NCBI RefSeq assembly: GCF_000143965.1
Contig: NC_014365.1
Location: 895,501 to 959,500, forward strand
Direction of reading: 5' to 3'
Source: Desulfarculus baarsii DSM 2075
GTDB taxonomy: Bacteria; Desulfobacterota; Desulfarculia; Desulfarculales; Desulfarculaceae
Length of the DNA: 64,000 nucleotides
In this document: positions 52,762 to 61,187 of the stretch, piece by piece
Layout: the number at the start of each line of letters is the position of its first letter
Numbering within the stretch: position 1 is the first letter of the stretch
Translations under genes and position numbers: made by a program
The notes under the pieces: model-generated
What the model was told of the DNA's origin: nothing
What the model saw: the letters and a program-made list of their open reading frames with translations, nothing else
Database searches by the model: none

Positions 52762-55700
52762 TGACGCGCAAACTGCCAGGCATGGGGGTGCTGCTGAAAA
52801 TCGCCGCCGGCGTGGCCCTTTTCGCGGCGCTGGCCATCGGCGGGCTGATCGCGGCCTTGCAGCATCCGGCGGTGGAGGGCTGGCTGCTGGCCCAGGCCAA
52901 CCAGGCCCTGGCCCAGACCCTGGACGCCAGGGTGAGCGTGGCCAAGCTTTCGGGCAGCAAGCTTTTCGGCCTGCGCGGTCGGGGCGTGGAGTTTTGGCAC
53001 GGCGGCCGGTTGATGGCCAGGGCCGACGACCTGCGCGTGCGCTATTCGCTTTTCGACCTGCTGGGCGGCGAGCGCGTCAAGCTCGATGGCGTCAAGATCG
53101 AGGGCCTGTGGGTCGACCTGGATGTGGTGATGGCCCTGGCCGACTACGCCGCCGGGCCGGATGACGATCCGGCGGCCGGGGCCGCGGGCGGCGCGGACGA
53201 GGCGGTCGTGGAGCTTTGGTTCCCGCGCATCGAGCTGCGCGGCGCGGCGGTGGAGGGCCGGGGGTGGATGGGCCCGGTGCGCTGGGCGCGGGCCATCGAT
53301 CTGAAGGCCTCGCTGCGCCTGAGCGCCGCCGGCCGGCTGCGCATCGCCGCCAGCGTCGCCAAGGCGCGGGCGGCCATGGACGGCGTGGGCCAGGAACTGG
53401 AGGTCAGCGCCCAGGCCCTGCTGGACGGCGACGGCGTCACGGCCGAGGATCTGCGGGTGCGAGCCGGTCAGGCCACGGCCCAGGGCCGGGCCATGGTGAA
53501 TTGGGGCGACAAGCTGCTGCTGGAAGGCGACCTGCGCCTCGACAACCTGTTGGCGGCCGGGCTGACCGGTCTGCAAAAGTTGCCGCCGGCGTTGGGCCAG
53601 GGCCTGGCGCTGAAGGTGGACGGCGGTTTGGACGGCCTGAACGTCGCGCTGGACAACCAGCCGCTACAGGCCCGGCTGCGGACGATTTTCAGCTACGAGG
53701 CCGGCGTGCTGGCCTTGCGCCAGATCGACCTGCAAGCGCCGTGGGGCCGGGCCGAGGGACGCTTGTCGCTGGGGCTGGAGCAGCCCGGCCTCTGGCGCGA
53801 GATCGACCTGCGCGTGAAAGATTTGCGCGCGCCGGCGCCGCTGGCCGGGCTGTTGCCGGCCGACCTGGGCCAGGCCAGGCTCAGCGGTCATCTGGCCCTG
53901 GGGCCCGAGGGCCAGGAACTGGCCTGGCGTTTGACGCTGAAAGACACCACGCTCTGGCCCTGGCTGAGCCTGACCAGCCTGACCGCCCAGGGCCTGATGG
54001 CCCCAGAGCCTGAGCTGCGCGCGCTGAAGGCCGAACTGGGCTGGGCCAGGGCCGAACTTGACGGCCGCGTGGGATTGGCTGGCGCCCAGGCCAGGCTGAC
54101 GTTGGTCATCGACGACCTGGCTCGAGGCGCGGAGCTGGCCGCGCAAGCCGGCTGGAGCCCGCCCGCGCCGCTGGCCGGCCGGCTAACGGCCGATGTGGCC
54201 ATCGACGGCCCCTGGAGCGCCCCCGACCTGGCGCTGACGGTCCAGGGCCATGAACTGGTTTTGCCCAACGTGGCGGCCCGGCGCGCCAGCCTGGAGGGCC
54301 ATGTCAGCGGCTTGCTGGCCCCCACCGGCCGTCTGCGTCTGGAGGCCCAAGGCGTTCGCAGCGGCGAGGTGTCTTTTGACCGCCTCGACCTGGACTACGA
54401 CCGCCAGGTCGCCACGGCCGGCCTGGATTTCGCCGCCCAAGGCCCAGATCTGCGGGCCCAGGGCCGCCTGAGCCACGCCGGCGGCGGCTGGCTGCCGACC
54501 AGCGGCGCGCTGGAGGAGCTTCGTCTCTGGGCCCTGGGCGGCGGGCCCTGGGAGTTGAGCCGGCCGGCCGGCTGGCGGCAAAAGGACGGGGCCTTCTGGC
54601 TGGAGCGCCTGGAGTTGGTCAGCCAGGGGCAGAAGGTCGCCGTCTGGGGCATGATCGACGCGGCCGGGCCGGTGGCGGCCAACCTGGCGGTGGAGAACCT
54701 GCGCCTGGCCACCCTGGACGCCGAGCTGCCCGGGGCCTTGGCCGTGGGCCAACTGCGCCTGGACGCCGCGCTGGGCGGCACGCTGGCCGCGCCGACGCTG
54801 CGCTTCGAGGGCCTATTGGACGAGGCCGCCGGCCCGGCCGCGCCCGAGCTGGACCTGGAGTTCGCGGGCGGCTACGAGGCCGGCCGGCTGGAGTTGGATG
54901 GATTGGTGCGGGCCAAGGGCCGGCCGACGCTTTCGCTGGCGGCCCGGCTGGGCCTGGCCCTCAGCCTGCGGCCGCCGGTTGTGGAGCCGACCGCGCCGGG
55001 CCTGGACTGCCGGCTGTGGGCCGACGACCAGGATTTGGCCTTGTTGGGGCCATATCTGCCCGGCGTGGGTGAATTGAGCGGGCGGCTCGACCTGGATTTG
55101 ACCTGCCGCGGGCCGTGGGAGCGCCCGCGTCTGGACGGCCGAGCGGCCATCGACGACGGCCGGCTGGTGATCCTGGCCGGCGACCAGGCCATCGAGGGCC
55201 TGCGCGCCCGGCTAAGTCTGGATGACCACGAGCTGGTGGTCGAGGAAGTCAGCGCCAGGACCGACCCCGGCGCGCCGCCGTTGACCCTGCGCGGCCGGGT
55301 GAGTCTGCCCCTGGGCCGGGAGGACGGCCGCTGGGATCTGCGCCTGGCCGGCCGGGGCGTGGTCGTTGGCTTGGGCGATCTGGGCTGGGTGAGCACCGAC
55401 GTGGACGTCGGTTTGGCCGGGCCCTGGGCAGCGGCCGCCTTGCAAGGCAAGATCAGCCCGCGCCGGGCCTTGGTGCGCTACAAGATGCTGCCGCCGGCGG
55501 GCATGAGCGAGATAGTCGTGCTGCGGCCGGGCCAGGAACCGCCGCCCATCGGCCGGGACCAGACCATCTGGCGGCCCGGCGGCCTGCTGGCCGGCTGGAG
55601 CATGGACGTGCTGGTTGACCTGTCGGAACGGCTGCGCGTGGAGATGGAGGAAGGCTGGCTGAGCGCCGTGGGCGGCCTGCGCCTGACCAAAGCCCCGGGT

Positions 55701-56312
55701 GGCCACATCGTTTATTCCGAAACCGTCACCATCGAAAACGGTCTGCTGGTCGTTTTTGGCCGGCGCATCAGCATCGACCGGGGCAAGATCGCCTTCGGCG
55801 GCAAGACCAGCCTGGACCCCAACCTGGACATCCAGGCCAGCCTGAACATGGGCTCCATCGCCGTGTTCGCCAACATCATGGGCGCGGTCAGCGAGCCCAG
55901 CGTGCACCTCAGCTCCCAGCCGCCGCTGAACCAGGCCGACCTGCTCAGCACCATCGTCTTTGGCCGGCCCTCGCGGGAACTCAGCGGCGCGCAGCAGGAA
56001 TACCTCTCGGCCCAGGCCCTGGCCCTGCTGGGCCTCCGGGGCAGCCAGGAACTCAGGCGTTTCCTGGGCCCGGAACTGGCCCCCGACGTCGTCACCGTCC
56101 ACGACAGCCGCCAGTTCGGCTCCTCGCTGGAGGCCGGCAAGTTCATCGGCGAGGACTTGTACCTGCGCTATCGCAAGAACCTGGGCGAGGACGGCGGCCA
56201 AAACGTGGGCGTGGAATATCGTTTCAGCCCGCATTTCTCGGTGGAAAGCCAAGTGGGCACCACCCGCGACACCGGCGTGGACGTGCTCACCAACTGGCAG
56301 TGGGGCGACTGA
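52761..56312 (+). CDS. tamB: TamB-like translocation and assembly module (DUF490)
   Basis: 1183 aa. An N-terminal transmembrane signal anchor (about 8-33, MGVLLKIAAGVALFAALAIG) is followed by a long beta-rich periplasmic region of AsmA/TamB repeats. The C-terminal DUF490 domain (about 910-1183) shows LRLTKAPGGHIVYSETVTIE, GKIAFGGKTSLDPNLDIQAS and SVHLSSQPPLNQADLLSTIV, ending in DTGVDVLTNWQWGD. It forms an envelope-spanning partner of TamA, consistent with the immediate upstream gene. Length is similar to E. coli TamB (about 1260). Confidence 0.92.
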   Translation: MTRKLPGMGVLLKIAAGVALFAALAIGGLIAALQHPAVEGWLLAQANQALAQTLDARVSVAKLSGSKLFGLRGRGVEFWHGGRLMARADDLRVRYSLFDLLGGERVKLDGVKIEGLWVDLDVVMALADYAAGPDDDPAAGAAGGADEAVVELWFPRIELRGAAVEGRGWMGPVRWARAIDLKASLRLSAAGRLRIAASVAKARAAMDGVGQELEVSAQALLDGDGVTAEDLRVRAGQATAQGRAMVNWGDKLLLEGDLRLDNLLAAGLTGLQKLPPALGQGLALKVDGGLDGLNVALDNQPLQARLRTIFSYEAGVLALRQIDLQAPWGRAEGRLSLGLEQPGLWREIDLRVKDLRAPAPLAGLLPADLGQARLSGHLALGPEGQELAWRLTLKDTTLWPWLSLTSLTAQGLMAPEPELRALKAELGWARAELDGRVGLAGAQARLTLVIDDLARGAELAAQAGWSPPAPLAGRLTADVAIDGPWSAPDLALTVQGHELVLPNVAARRASLEGHVSGLLAPTGRLRLEAQGVRSGEVSFDRLDLDYDRQVATAGLDFAAQGPDLRAQGRLSHAGGGWLPTSGALEELRLWALGGGPWELSRPAGWRQKDGAFWLERLELVSQGQKVAVWGMIDAAGPVAANLAVENLRLATLDAELPGALAVGQLRLDAALGGTLAAPTLRFEGLLDEAAGPAAPELDLEFAGGYEAGRLELDGLVRAKGRPTLSLAARLGLALSLRPPVVEPTAPGLDCRLWADDQDLALLGPYLPGVGELSGRLDLDLTCRGPWERPRLDGRAAIDDGRLVILAGDQAIEGLRARLSLDDHELVVEEVSARTDPGAPPLTLRGRVSLPLGREDGRWDLRLAGRGVVVGLGDLGWVSTDVDVGLAGPWAAAALQGKISPRRALVRYKMLPPAGMSEIVVLRPGQEPPPIGRDQTIWRPGGLLAGWSMDVLVDLSERLRVEMEEGWLSAVGGLRLTKAPGGHIVYSETVTIENGLLVVFGRRISIDRGKIAFGGKTSLDPNLDIQASLNMGSIAVFANIMGAVSEPSVHLSSQPPLNQADLLSTIVFGRPSRELSGAQQEYLSAQALALLGLRGSQELRRFLGPELAPDVVTVHDSRQFGSSLEAGKFIGEDLYLRYRKNLGEDGGQNVGVEYRFSPHFSVESQVGTTRDTGVDVLTNWQWGD

Positions 56313-56328
56313 GGCGCGCCCGGCCGGC

Positions 56329-57147
56329 TCAGGGCAAGAACTTCATCAGCGTGGGCGAGACCTCCAGGGCCGAGCGCACCTCGGCCACGCCGGGCGTCTG
56401 GCGCGCCAGATTCAGGGCCCGACGCCTGTCCTCGGGCGAGGCCACGTAGCCGGCGATGGTCACCACGCCGTCTTCGCTGGTCACCTCCAGGGCGTGGACG
56501 TCGACCTCGGCGACCATCTGACGGCGGACCTTGGAGGCCATGACCATGTCGGCGATCAAGCGCCGGCTTTCGTCGGAGAGCTGGAACTCGGGGTGGGCGG
56601 CCAAGTCCAGCACGGTGGTGGCGGCCTGGTCCAGCGAGAGCCGGCCCATGTTGAGCACCATGTCGTAGCTCAGCGGCGAGGACCAATCGGCCCCGAAGAC
56701 GTGGGCCAGGTAGGCCCGGCGCTGCTGATCGACCACCGTGGCCAGTTGGCGGGCGCGGTCCATCTCCAGGTTGTCGCGCTGGGCCAGGCGGCTGGCGCGC
56801 AGCTCCAACGGAGCCACGGTGCGCACCCTGAGCACCCCCGGCACCAGGCGCAAAAGCAGGTTGGCGCCCCGCCCCACCAGCACCACGTCGCCCTTTTGGG
56901 CGTATTGCAACACGACTGTCTCCAGGAAGGCCGCGAACACCCGCCGCCGGCGGATGCTCATGTCCAAAAGGGCCGGGCCCTGTTCGGCCAAAAGCTGATG
57001 CTCGTCCCTGGAGAGTTCGACCAGGCCCTCGACGGCCTCCATGAGCGTGCGGCGGTCGACGCACTCCAACCCGCCTTGCTGGCTGATGCACAGGGCCAGT
57101 TCGTCCCTTAGCGAGCCCATTTCCCCGGATACGGTGATGATGCTCAT
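56329..57147 (-). CDS. cytidylate-kinase-like domain fused to a BON domain
   Basis: 272 aa. Residues 1-190 resemble the cytidylate-kinase-like (CLK) family: VSGEMGSLRDELALCISQQG is a divergent P-loop (GxxGS with an Arg where Gly is common, and no clear Lys), then VVLVGRGANLLLRLVPGVLR and a lid-type AQRDNLEMDRARQLATVVDQ. Residues 205-268 form a BON domain (HALEVTSEDGVVTIAGYVAS, RRRALNLARQTPGVAEVRSA). BON domains usually bind lipid or membrane; this combination is not one I know. No signal peptide is present. It converges on tamB. Confidence 0.7.
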   Translation of the reverse strand: MSIITVSGEMGSLRDELALCISQQGGLECVDRRTLMEAVEGLVELSRDEHQLLAEQGPALLDMSIRRRRVFAAFLETVVLQYAQKGDVVLVGRGANLLLRLVPGVLRVRTVAPLELRASRLAQRDNLEMDRARQLATVVDQQRRAYLAHVFGADWSSPLSYDMVLNMGRLSLDQAATTVLDLAAHPEFQLSDESRRLIADMVMASKVRRQMVAEVDVHALEVTSEDGVVTIAGYVASPEDRRRALNLARQTPGVAEVRSALEVSPTLMKFLP

Positions 57148-57269
57148 GAGCGGTCCTCCCTTTTCGCGGCATGGCTGAAGGGGCGGCGCGGTGATTTCCG
57201 ACCGCCGCTGATTTCAGCTTAGCACGACCAAGGGGGTTGAACGCAATCGGGCCGAAGGGCTAATCGCGG

Positions 57270-58121
57270 TCACGCTGGTTGCCGGCGGCGGTTCAGGCGC
57301 GTGACGATCTTGCGGCCGAGCCTGATTCCCGGCTTTTCGATGAGTGCGACCAGCAGGGAACACAACGTGAACAAAACTATAAGCACTTGGATATCAAGGG
57401 GGATGAAGGGGATTCCCCAAGGGCCAATAGCATGTTTTATGATGCCGAAAAGCCACTTATGAAACAAGTAGACAGAATACGTTAAATCTGAAAGAAACAG
57501 GATGAATGGCGTGACTTTCAGATGCGAACGGAAGGCCCACATAATGATAAATAACAAAAAAGCCAAGGCTGAAAAATGGCTATTGATTAGACGCGGTTGA
57601 TAGGTCGCCGTCTGCCAAAATAGATTGCCAAAAACCATGCAAACGAAGATTAATAGGAAGCTGAGCTTAACTTGACGTATTTCATAAAGATAGATCATCG
57701 ATCCCAACAACAAAAAGGGCCCGTACATGGTTAGGTACGATTTGGTCCAGCCAACATGAGGAAACGGAGAGCAAAGAGCGCAAATGAAGATGGTCGCCAC
57801 CATGACGCATGGTAGGATAATTTTACGTTGTTTTATTAAATTCAGGTACGATAAGGCGGCCATGAAAACATAAAATGTAATCTCGACGCGAAGGGTCCAC
57901 TCGACTCCGCCCAGAGCGAGATTTGTTTGAAAAACATCGCCGATTAGCAGCAGGCGTGGGATCAAAACAGACAGCTTTGGCGCCTCTGCGCCATGATAAA
58001 TGGAGAAGGCCCCCTCTGTCAGCACCGCGACAATAAACAGTGGATAGATTCTGAATACTCGTTTGATCAGGAACTCGCCAGAAGTTTCGCTTTGTGTACA
58101 GATATAGTATTTACCTGACAC
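57270..58121 (-). pseudogene. acyltransferase-3 (OafA-like) C-terminal fragment
   Basis: The open part runs 284 codons and contains the membrane helices of an acyltransferase-3 protein: FLIKRVFRIYPLFIVAVL (the R-I-Y-P motif), VEWTLRVEITFYVFMAAL and several later helices ending EKPGIRLGRKIV. Family members O-acetylate surface polysaccharides. The N-terminal helix with the catalytic R-x10-H motif is absent, and this reading frame begins at the border of an IS element. The base composition is clearly AT-richer than the flanks. The start (GTG 58121) lies in the IS end, so this is a truncated gene. Confidence 0.8.
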
Positions 58122-59294
58122 TGCCGCCCCTGGCGGGGTGATTTTTAGGCGGCCTTTTGGGACGCCTTTTCCTTGGGCTTCTTACGCCCGGGCAGGCCCT
58201 CCAGGAAAGCCTGACTCGGCGTCCTGCCGTTCATGTTCCGGCCCTGGTGCGCCCGCTCATGGTTGTAATGGCGCAGATACTCATCCAAGTCGGCCTGCAT
58301 CTCATCCAAGGTTTCATACCATTTCTGACGGCCCTTGATCCGGAAATGCTCGTCCAAGAGCGTCCGGTGAAGCCGTTCCACGAAGCCATTGCTCTGAGGC
58401 CGACGCACCCTGGTGGTGCGGTGTTCGATCCCCTCAAGCTGCAGAAACAGCTCATACGGATGCTGGTCTGGCCGGCCGCAAAACTCTCGCCCATTGTCCG
58501 AAAGCACCGTCTCAATCACCGCGTCGTGGGCCTCAAAGCACGGCAGCACTTCCTCGTTGAGCACATGCACCGCCGTGACCGGAAGCTTGCTGGTGTACAG
58601 GCGACCCCAGGCGTGGCGGCTGTGGCAGTCGATGACCGATTGTAGATACACCTTGCCCACGCCCTTGAGCGCGCCAACGAAAAACGTGTCCACCGCCACC
58701 AGGGCCCCGGTGTGCCGGGCCTCGATGTGGCGGTCGCGAAACTCCGGGCTGAAGCGCTCCAAAGCCCGAATCTGCTCGTCGCTGAGTTGAATGTCCTGGG
58801 CGCGAACCGATTGCTCGAGACGCAAAAGACGCTCGTGCCGCGTGAGCATCTCGTGGCGACTCCACACGCCTCGCACGCCGCCGGAACTCACTTGCACGCC
58901 GCGAAGGGCCAATTGCTGCGACACGCGAAGCGCTCCGTGGGTCGGATACTCCAGGCTGTAAGCCATGATCGCCGCCTCAACCTCCGCTTCCACACGATTG
59001 GGATGCGGCCCCTTGGGGCCGGGCAAACGGTCCACAAGGCCCTGTGCGCCGTAGGTCTGGAAATTGCGCCGAATCTCGTAAAACTGCTGCCGCGAGTAGC
59101 CCATCAGTTTGCAGGCCCGGCTGACGTTGCTCAATTCCCCAGCAAGCTCTAGCAGACTCAGCTTCCTTCGTGCTACCTTCTTCTCCGTGGTCATGTTGCC
59201 CTCCTGTGTTGAGGTTTGTTCGAGTTTCGCAACTACAAACCTACCCCAACCAAGGGCGGCATGACCACTTCCTCTACGTGGTCGACTGTCAGGT
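58113..59294 (-). mobile_element. IS481-family insertion element
   Basis: About 1.18 kb. ACCTGACA (58113-58120) and TGTCAGGT (59287-59294) are perfect 8-base inverted ends. Inside them TGCCGCCC (58122-58129) is mirrored by GGGCGGCA (59254-59261) with further similarity over about 28 bases, so the true tips may be a few bases inside. It carries one transposase. No exact target duplication is visible; part of the host gene also seems lost, which could have removed it. Confidence 0.7.
58145..59194 (-). CDS. IS481-family transposase
   Basis: 349 aa. N-terminal helix-turn-helix (about 1-60: LLELAGELSNVSRACKLMGY then SRQQFYEIRRNFQTYGAQGL) and a DDE integrase core: VAVDTFFVGAL (first Asp), SDNGREFCGRP (second Asp) and SNGFVERLHRTLLDEHF with the Glu in NGFVERLH. 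NHERAHQGRNMNGRTPSQAF is the typical IS481 C-terminus. The frame is intact, so the element may be active, although the gene it sits in is broken. Confidence 0.93.
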   Translation of the reverse strand: MTTEKKVARRKLSLLELAGELSNVSRACKLMGYSRQQFYEIRRNFQTYGAQGLVDRLPGPKGPHPNRVEAEVEAAIMAYSLEYPTHGALRVSQQLALRGVQVSSGGVRGVWSRHEMLTRHERLLRLEQSVRAQDIQLSDEQIRALERFSPEFRDRHIEARHTGALVAVDTFFVGALKGVGKVYLQSVIDCHSRHAWGRLYTSKLPVTAVHVLNEEVLPCFEAHDAVIETVLSDNGREFCGRPDQHPYELFLQLEGIEHRTTRVRRPQSNGFVERLHRTLLDEHFRIKGRQKWYETLDEMQADLDEYLRHYNHERAHQGRNMNGRTPSQAFLEGLPGRKKPKEKASQKAA

Positions 59295-59299
59295 CATTA

Positions 59300-59365
59300 C
59301 TAGATCAGCACACGCAGGTAATCCAGAAAAGCAATTCGGGTGGCGATCGTCGGTTGTTTATCCAT
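59300..59365 (-). pseudogene. acyltransferase-3 N-terminal remnant
   Basis: ATG 59365 encodes MDKQPTIATRIAFLDYLRVL followed by a stop next to the IS end. LDYLRV is the start signature of acyltransferase-3 proteins (LDxLRGxAA). It is on the same strand as the larger C-terminal fragment across the IS, so both belonged to one gene. Fragment is too short for an ordinary gene caller. Confidence 0.7.
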
Positions 59366-59589
59366 GATGGTCGTGCTCTTGCGCGTTTGAACGGCTAAGG
59401 CAATGTGGGGTGTTGAGCAAATGATGCAACCGAATGGCAGGGGTTCAGTTGATCATGACGCGAAGTCGAGTTTCCCCTGATGGGCAAGCTCGTTTCTCCG
59501 TGTAGTATTTTAAAGTGCCCGAGTCACCACATTTTGTCAACTCGCTAATTCGGCCGTAGCGCGGCGCTTTGCCGCCCAGACGGGGGGCG

Positions 59590-60933
59590 TCACTTAGCCA
59601 GGGCGGCTTGGCGGGCGTCGTCTTGCACCTGGCGCAGCAACGGGCTGACGGTCGGGGCCAGGGGTTGCGGCGCGCGGATGAGCCGGCATTGGGCTGGCAG
59701 GCTGGCCAACTCGGCTTGCAGCACCTGCTGGGCCGCTGCCCAGCCGACGGGCGGCGCCAGGCGGCGGCCGCCTTGCATCATCGGTTGCAGGAGGGCCTTG
59801 GCCGGGCGGGCTTCGTGGCGCAGGCAAAGCTCGTCGCCGCTGATGATCCCGGCGGCGTCGTGGGAGCGGTAGATCTGCTTGGCCCCGGCCCAGGTCATCT
59901 TGCCCTCGCTGAGCTTGAGGGTGGGCCGGCCCTGGTAGGCCACCAGCTTGAAGGTGAAGTCGGTGTAGGGCTGGTCGGCCGAGGCGCCCATCCTGGTGCC
60001 CACGCCGAACATGTCGATGGGCGCGCCGGCGGCCAAAAGATCGGCGATGCGATATTCGTCCAGGTTGCCCGAGACCATCACCAGCGCGCGCTCCAGGCCG
60101 GCCGCGTCGAGCGTCTGGCGGGCCAGGCGGCTCATGGCCGCCAGATCGCCCGAATCCAGGCGCACGCCGATCATGGCGTGACCCTGGGCGGCCAGGGTTC
60201 GGGCCGTCTCCACCGCCCGCGCCAGGCCCCGGGCGGTGTCGTAGGTGTCGACCAACAGCACCGTGTGATCGGGGAATGTCTGGGCGAACAGATCAAAGGC
60301 GTTTTTTTCGTCGCCCACGGCCTGGATGAACGAATGGGCCATGGTGCCCACGGGCTTGAGCCCCAGGGCCATGGCCGCGGCCACGTTGCTGGTGCCGCCA
60401 AAGCCGGCGATGGCCGAAGAACGCGCCGCGGCGAAGCCGGCGTCCAGGCCCATGGTGCGGCGCAGGCTGAAATCCACGCAGGCGCGGCCGGCGGCGGCCT
60501 GCTGGCAGCGGGCGGCCTTGGCGGCGATGGTGCTGTTGTGGTTGACGGTGTTGACCAGAAACGTCTCGACGAGCTGGGCCTCGATCAACGAGGCGCTCAG
60601 TTCGAGGATGGGCTCCTCGGCGAAAAACACCGTGCCCTCGGGCGCGGCCCAGACCTCGCCGCCAAAGCGCATTCCCGCCAAGTAGTCGACGAACCCCCGG
60701 CTGAAGCGGCCCAGCGAACGCAGATAGTCGATCTCCTCGGCGCTGAAACGGAAGTTTTCCAGGTATTCCAGGCAGTCTTCCAGACCGGCGGCCACCATGT
60801 AGCCCCGCTCCGGCGGCGTGGCGTGGGCAAAGAGGCTGAAGGTGGCTTGCTGGTCCAGCCCGTGCTCAAAATAGCTGGCGGCCATGGTCAGTTGATAAAA
60901 ATCGGTGTGCAGGGCCAAGGCTGCTGGGCGCAT
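59590..60933 (-). CDS. pncB: nicotinate phosphoribosyltransferase
   Basis: 447 aa from ATG 60933. It makes NAMN from nicotinate and PRPP (NAD salvage). LHTDFYQLTMAASYFEHGLD is the family start, then GYMVAAGLEDCLEYLENF, VDFSLRRTMGLDAGFAAARS, GGTSNVAAAMALGLKPVGTM, TYDTARGLARA and DSGDLAAMSRLARQTLDAAG (PRPP-binding). The active-site His may be in TMAHSFIQAVGDE. The longer upstream frame to 61134 lacks a plausible start. Confidence 0.95.
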   Translation of the reverse strand: MRPAALALHTDFYQLTMAASYFEHGLDQQATFSLFAHATPPERGYMVAAGLEDCLEYLENFRFSAEEIDYLRSLGRFSRGFVDYLAGMRFGGEVWAAPEGTVFFAEEPILELSASLIEAQLVETFLVNTVNHNSTIAAKAARCQQAAAGRACVDFSLRRTMGLDAGFAAARSSAIAGFGGTSNVAAAMALGLKPVGTMAHSFIQAVGDEKNAFDLFAQTFPDHTVLLVDTYDTARGLARAVETARTLAAQGHAMIGVRLDSGDLAAMSRLARQTLDAAGLERALVMVSGNLDEYRIADLLAAGAPIDMFGVGTRMGASADQPYTDFTFKLVAYQGRPTLKLSEGKMTWAGAKQIYRSHDAAGIISGDELCLRHEARPAKALLQPMMQGGRRLAPPVGWAAAQQVLQAELASLPAQCRLIRAPQPLAPTVSPLLRQVQDDARQAALAK

Positions 60934-61152
60934 GCGCTGTGTCTCGCTTCCTGTGACTGACGGGCCGGCGGCGGCCCGGCCCCGTTTAACGCGGGGCGGC
61001 TTGAACGACGAAAGGCCAGGGCCAGAGCCGAGCGCCTCGTCTTGCTTCGCATCGTTGGGCCCAAAACTAGTCCGAAATGCCCTTTTCGTCAACGCCGGGA
61101 TTTCCGCCTTGGGCTCTCTTGCGCGGGGGGGCAACGATATGTTACAAATGGA

Positions 61153-61162
61153 ACAAATTTGT
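61153..61162. promoter_or_regulatory. ACAAATTTGT palindrome upstream of response regulator
   Basis: A perfect 10-base palindrome lies about 25 bases upstream of the sigma-54 response regulator start and a related half-site ACAAAT precedes it by 9 bases. It could be an operator; no regulator is known. Confidence 0.3.
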
Positions 61163-61187
61163 GAGGGAGCCCTTGGTAGCCAACCAG

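Noticed and set aside
58100-59310. Target-site duplication flanking the IS element
   Set aside because: No exact direct repeat found on both sides; only partial AT similarity, possibly because adjacent sequence was deleted.
59216-59398. 60-codon plus-strand open frame right of the IS
   Set aside because: Begins inside the IS end, low similarity to anything I recognise; the opposite strand encodes the acyltransferase N-terminus.
61110-61130. Possible sigma-54 promoter (TTGG ... TTGC) upstream of the sigma-54 regulator
   Set aside because: The GG to GC distance is 8 bases instead of 10; not a valid -24/-12 element.
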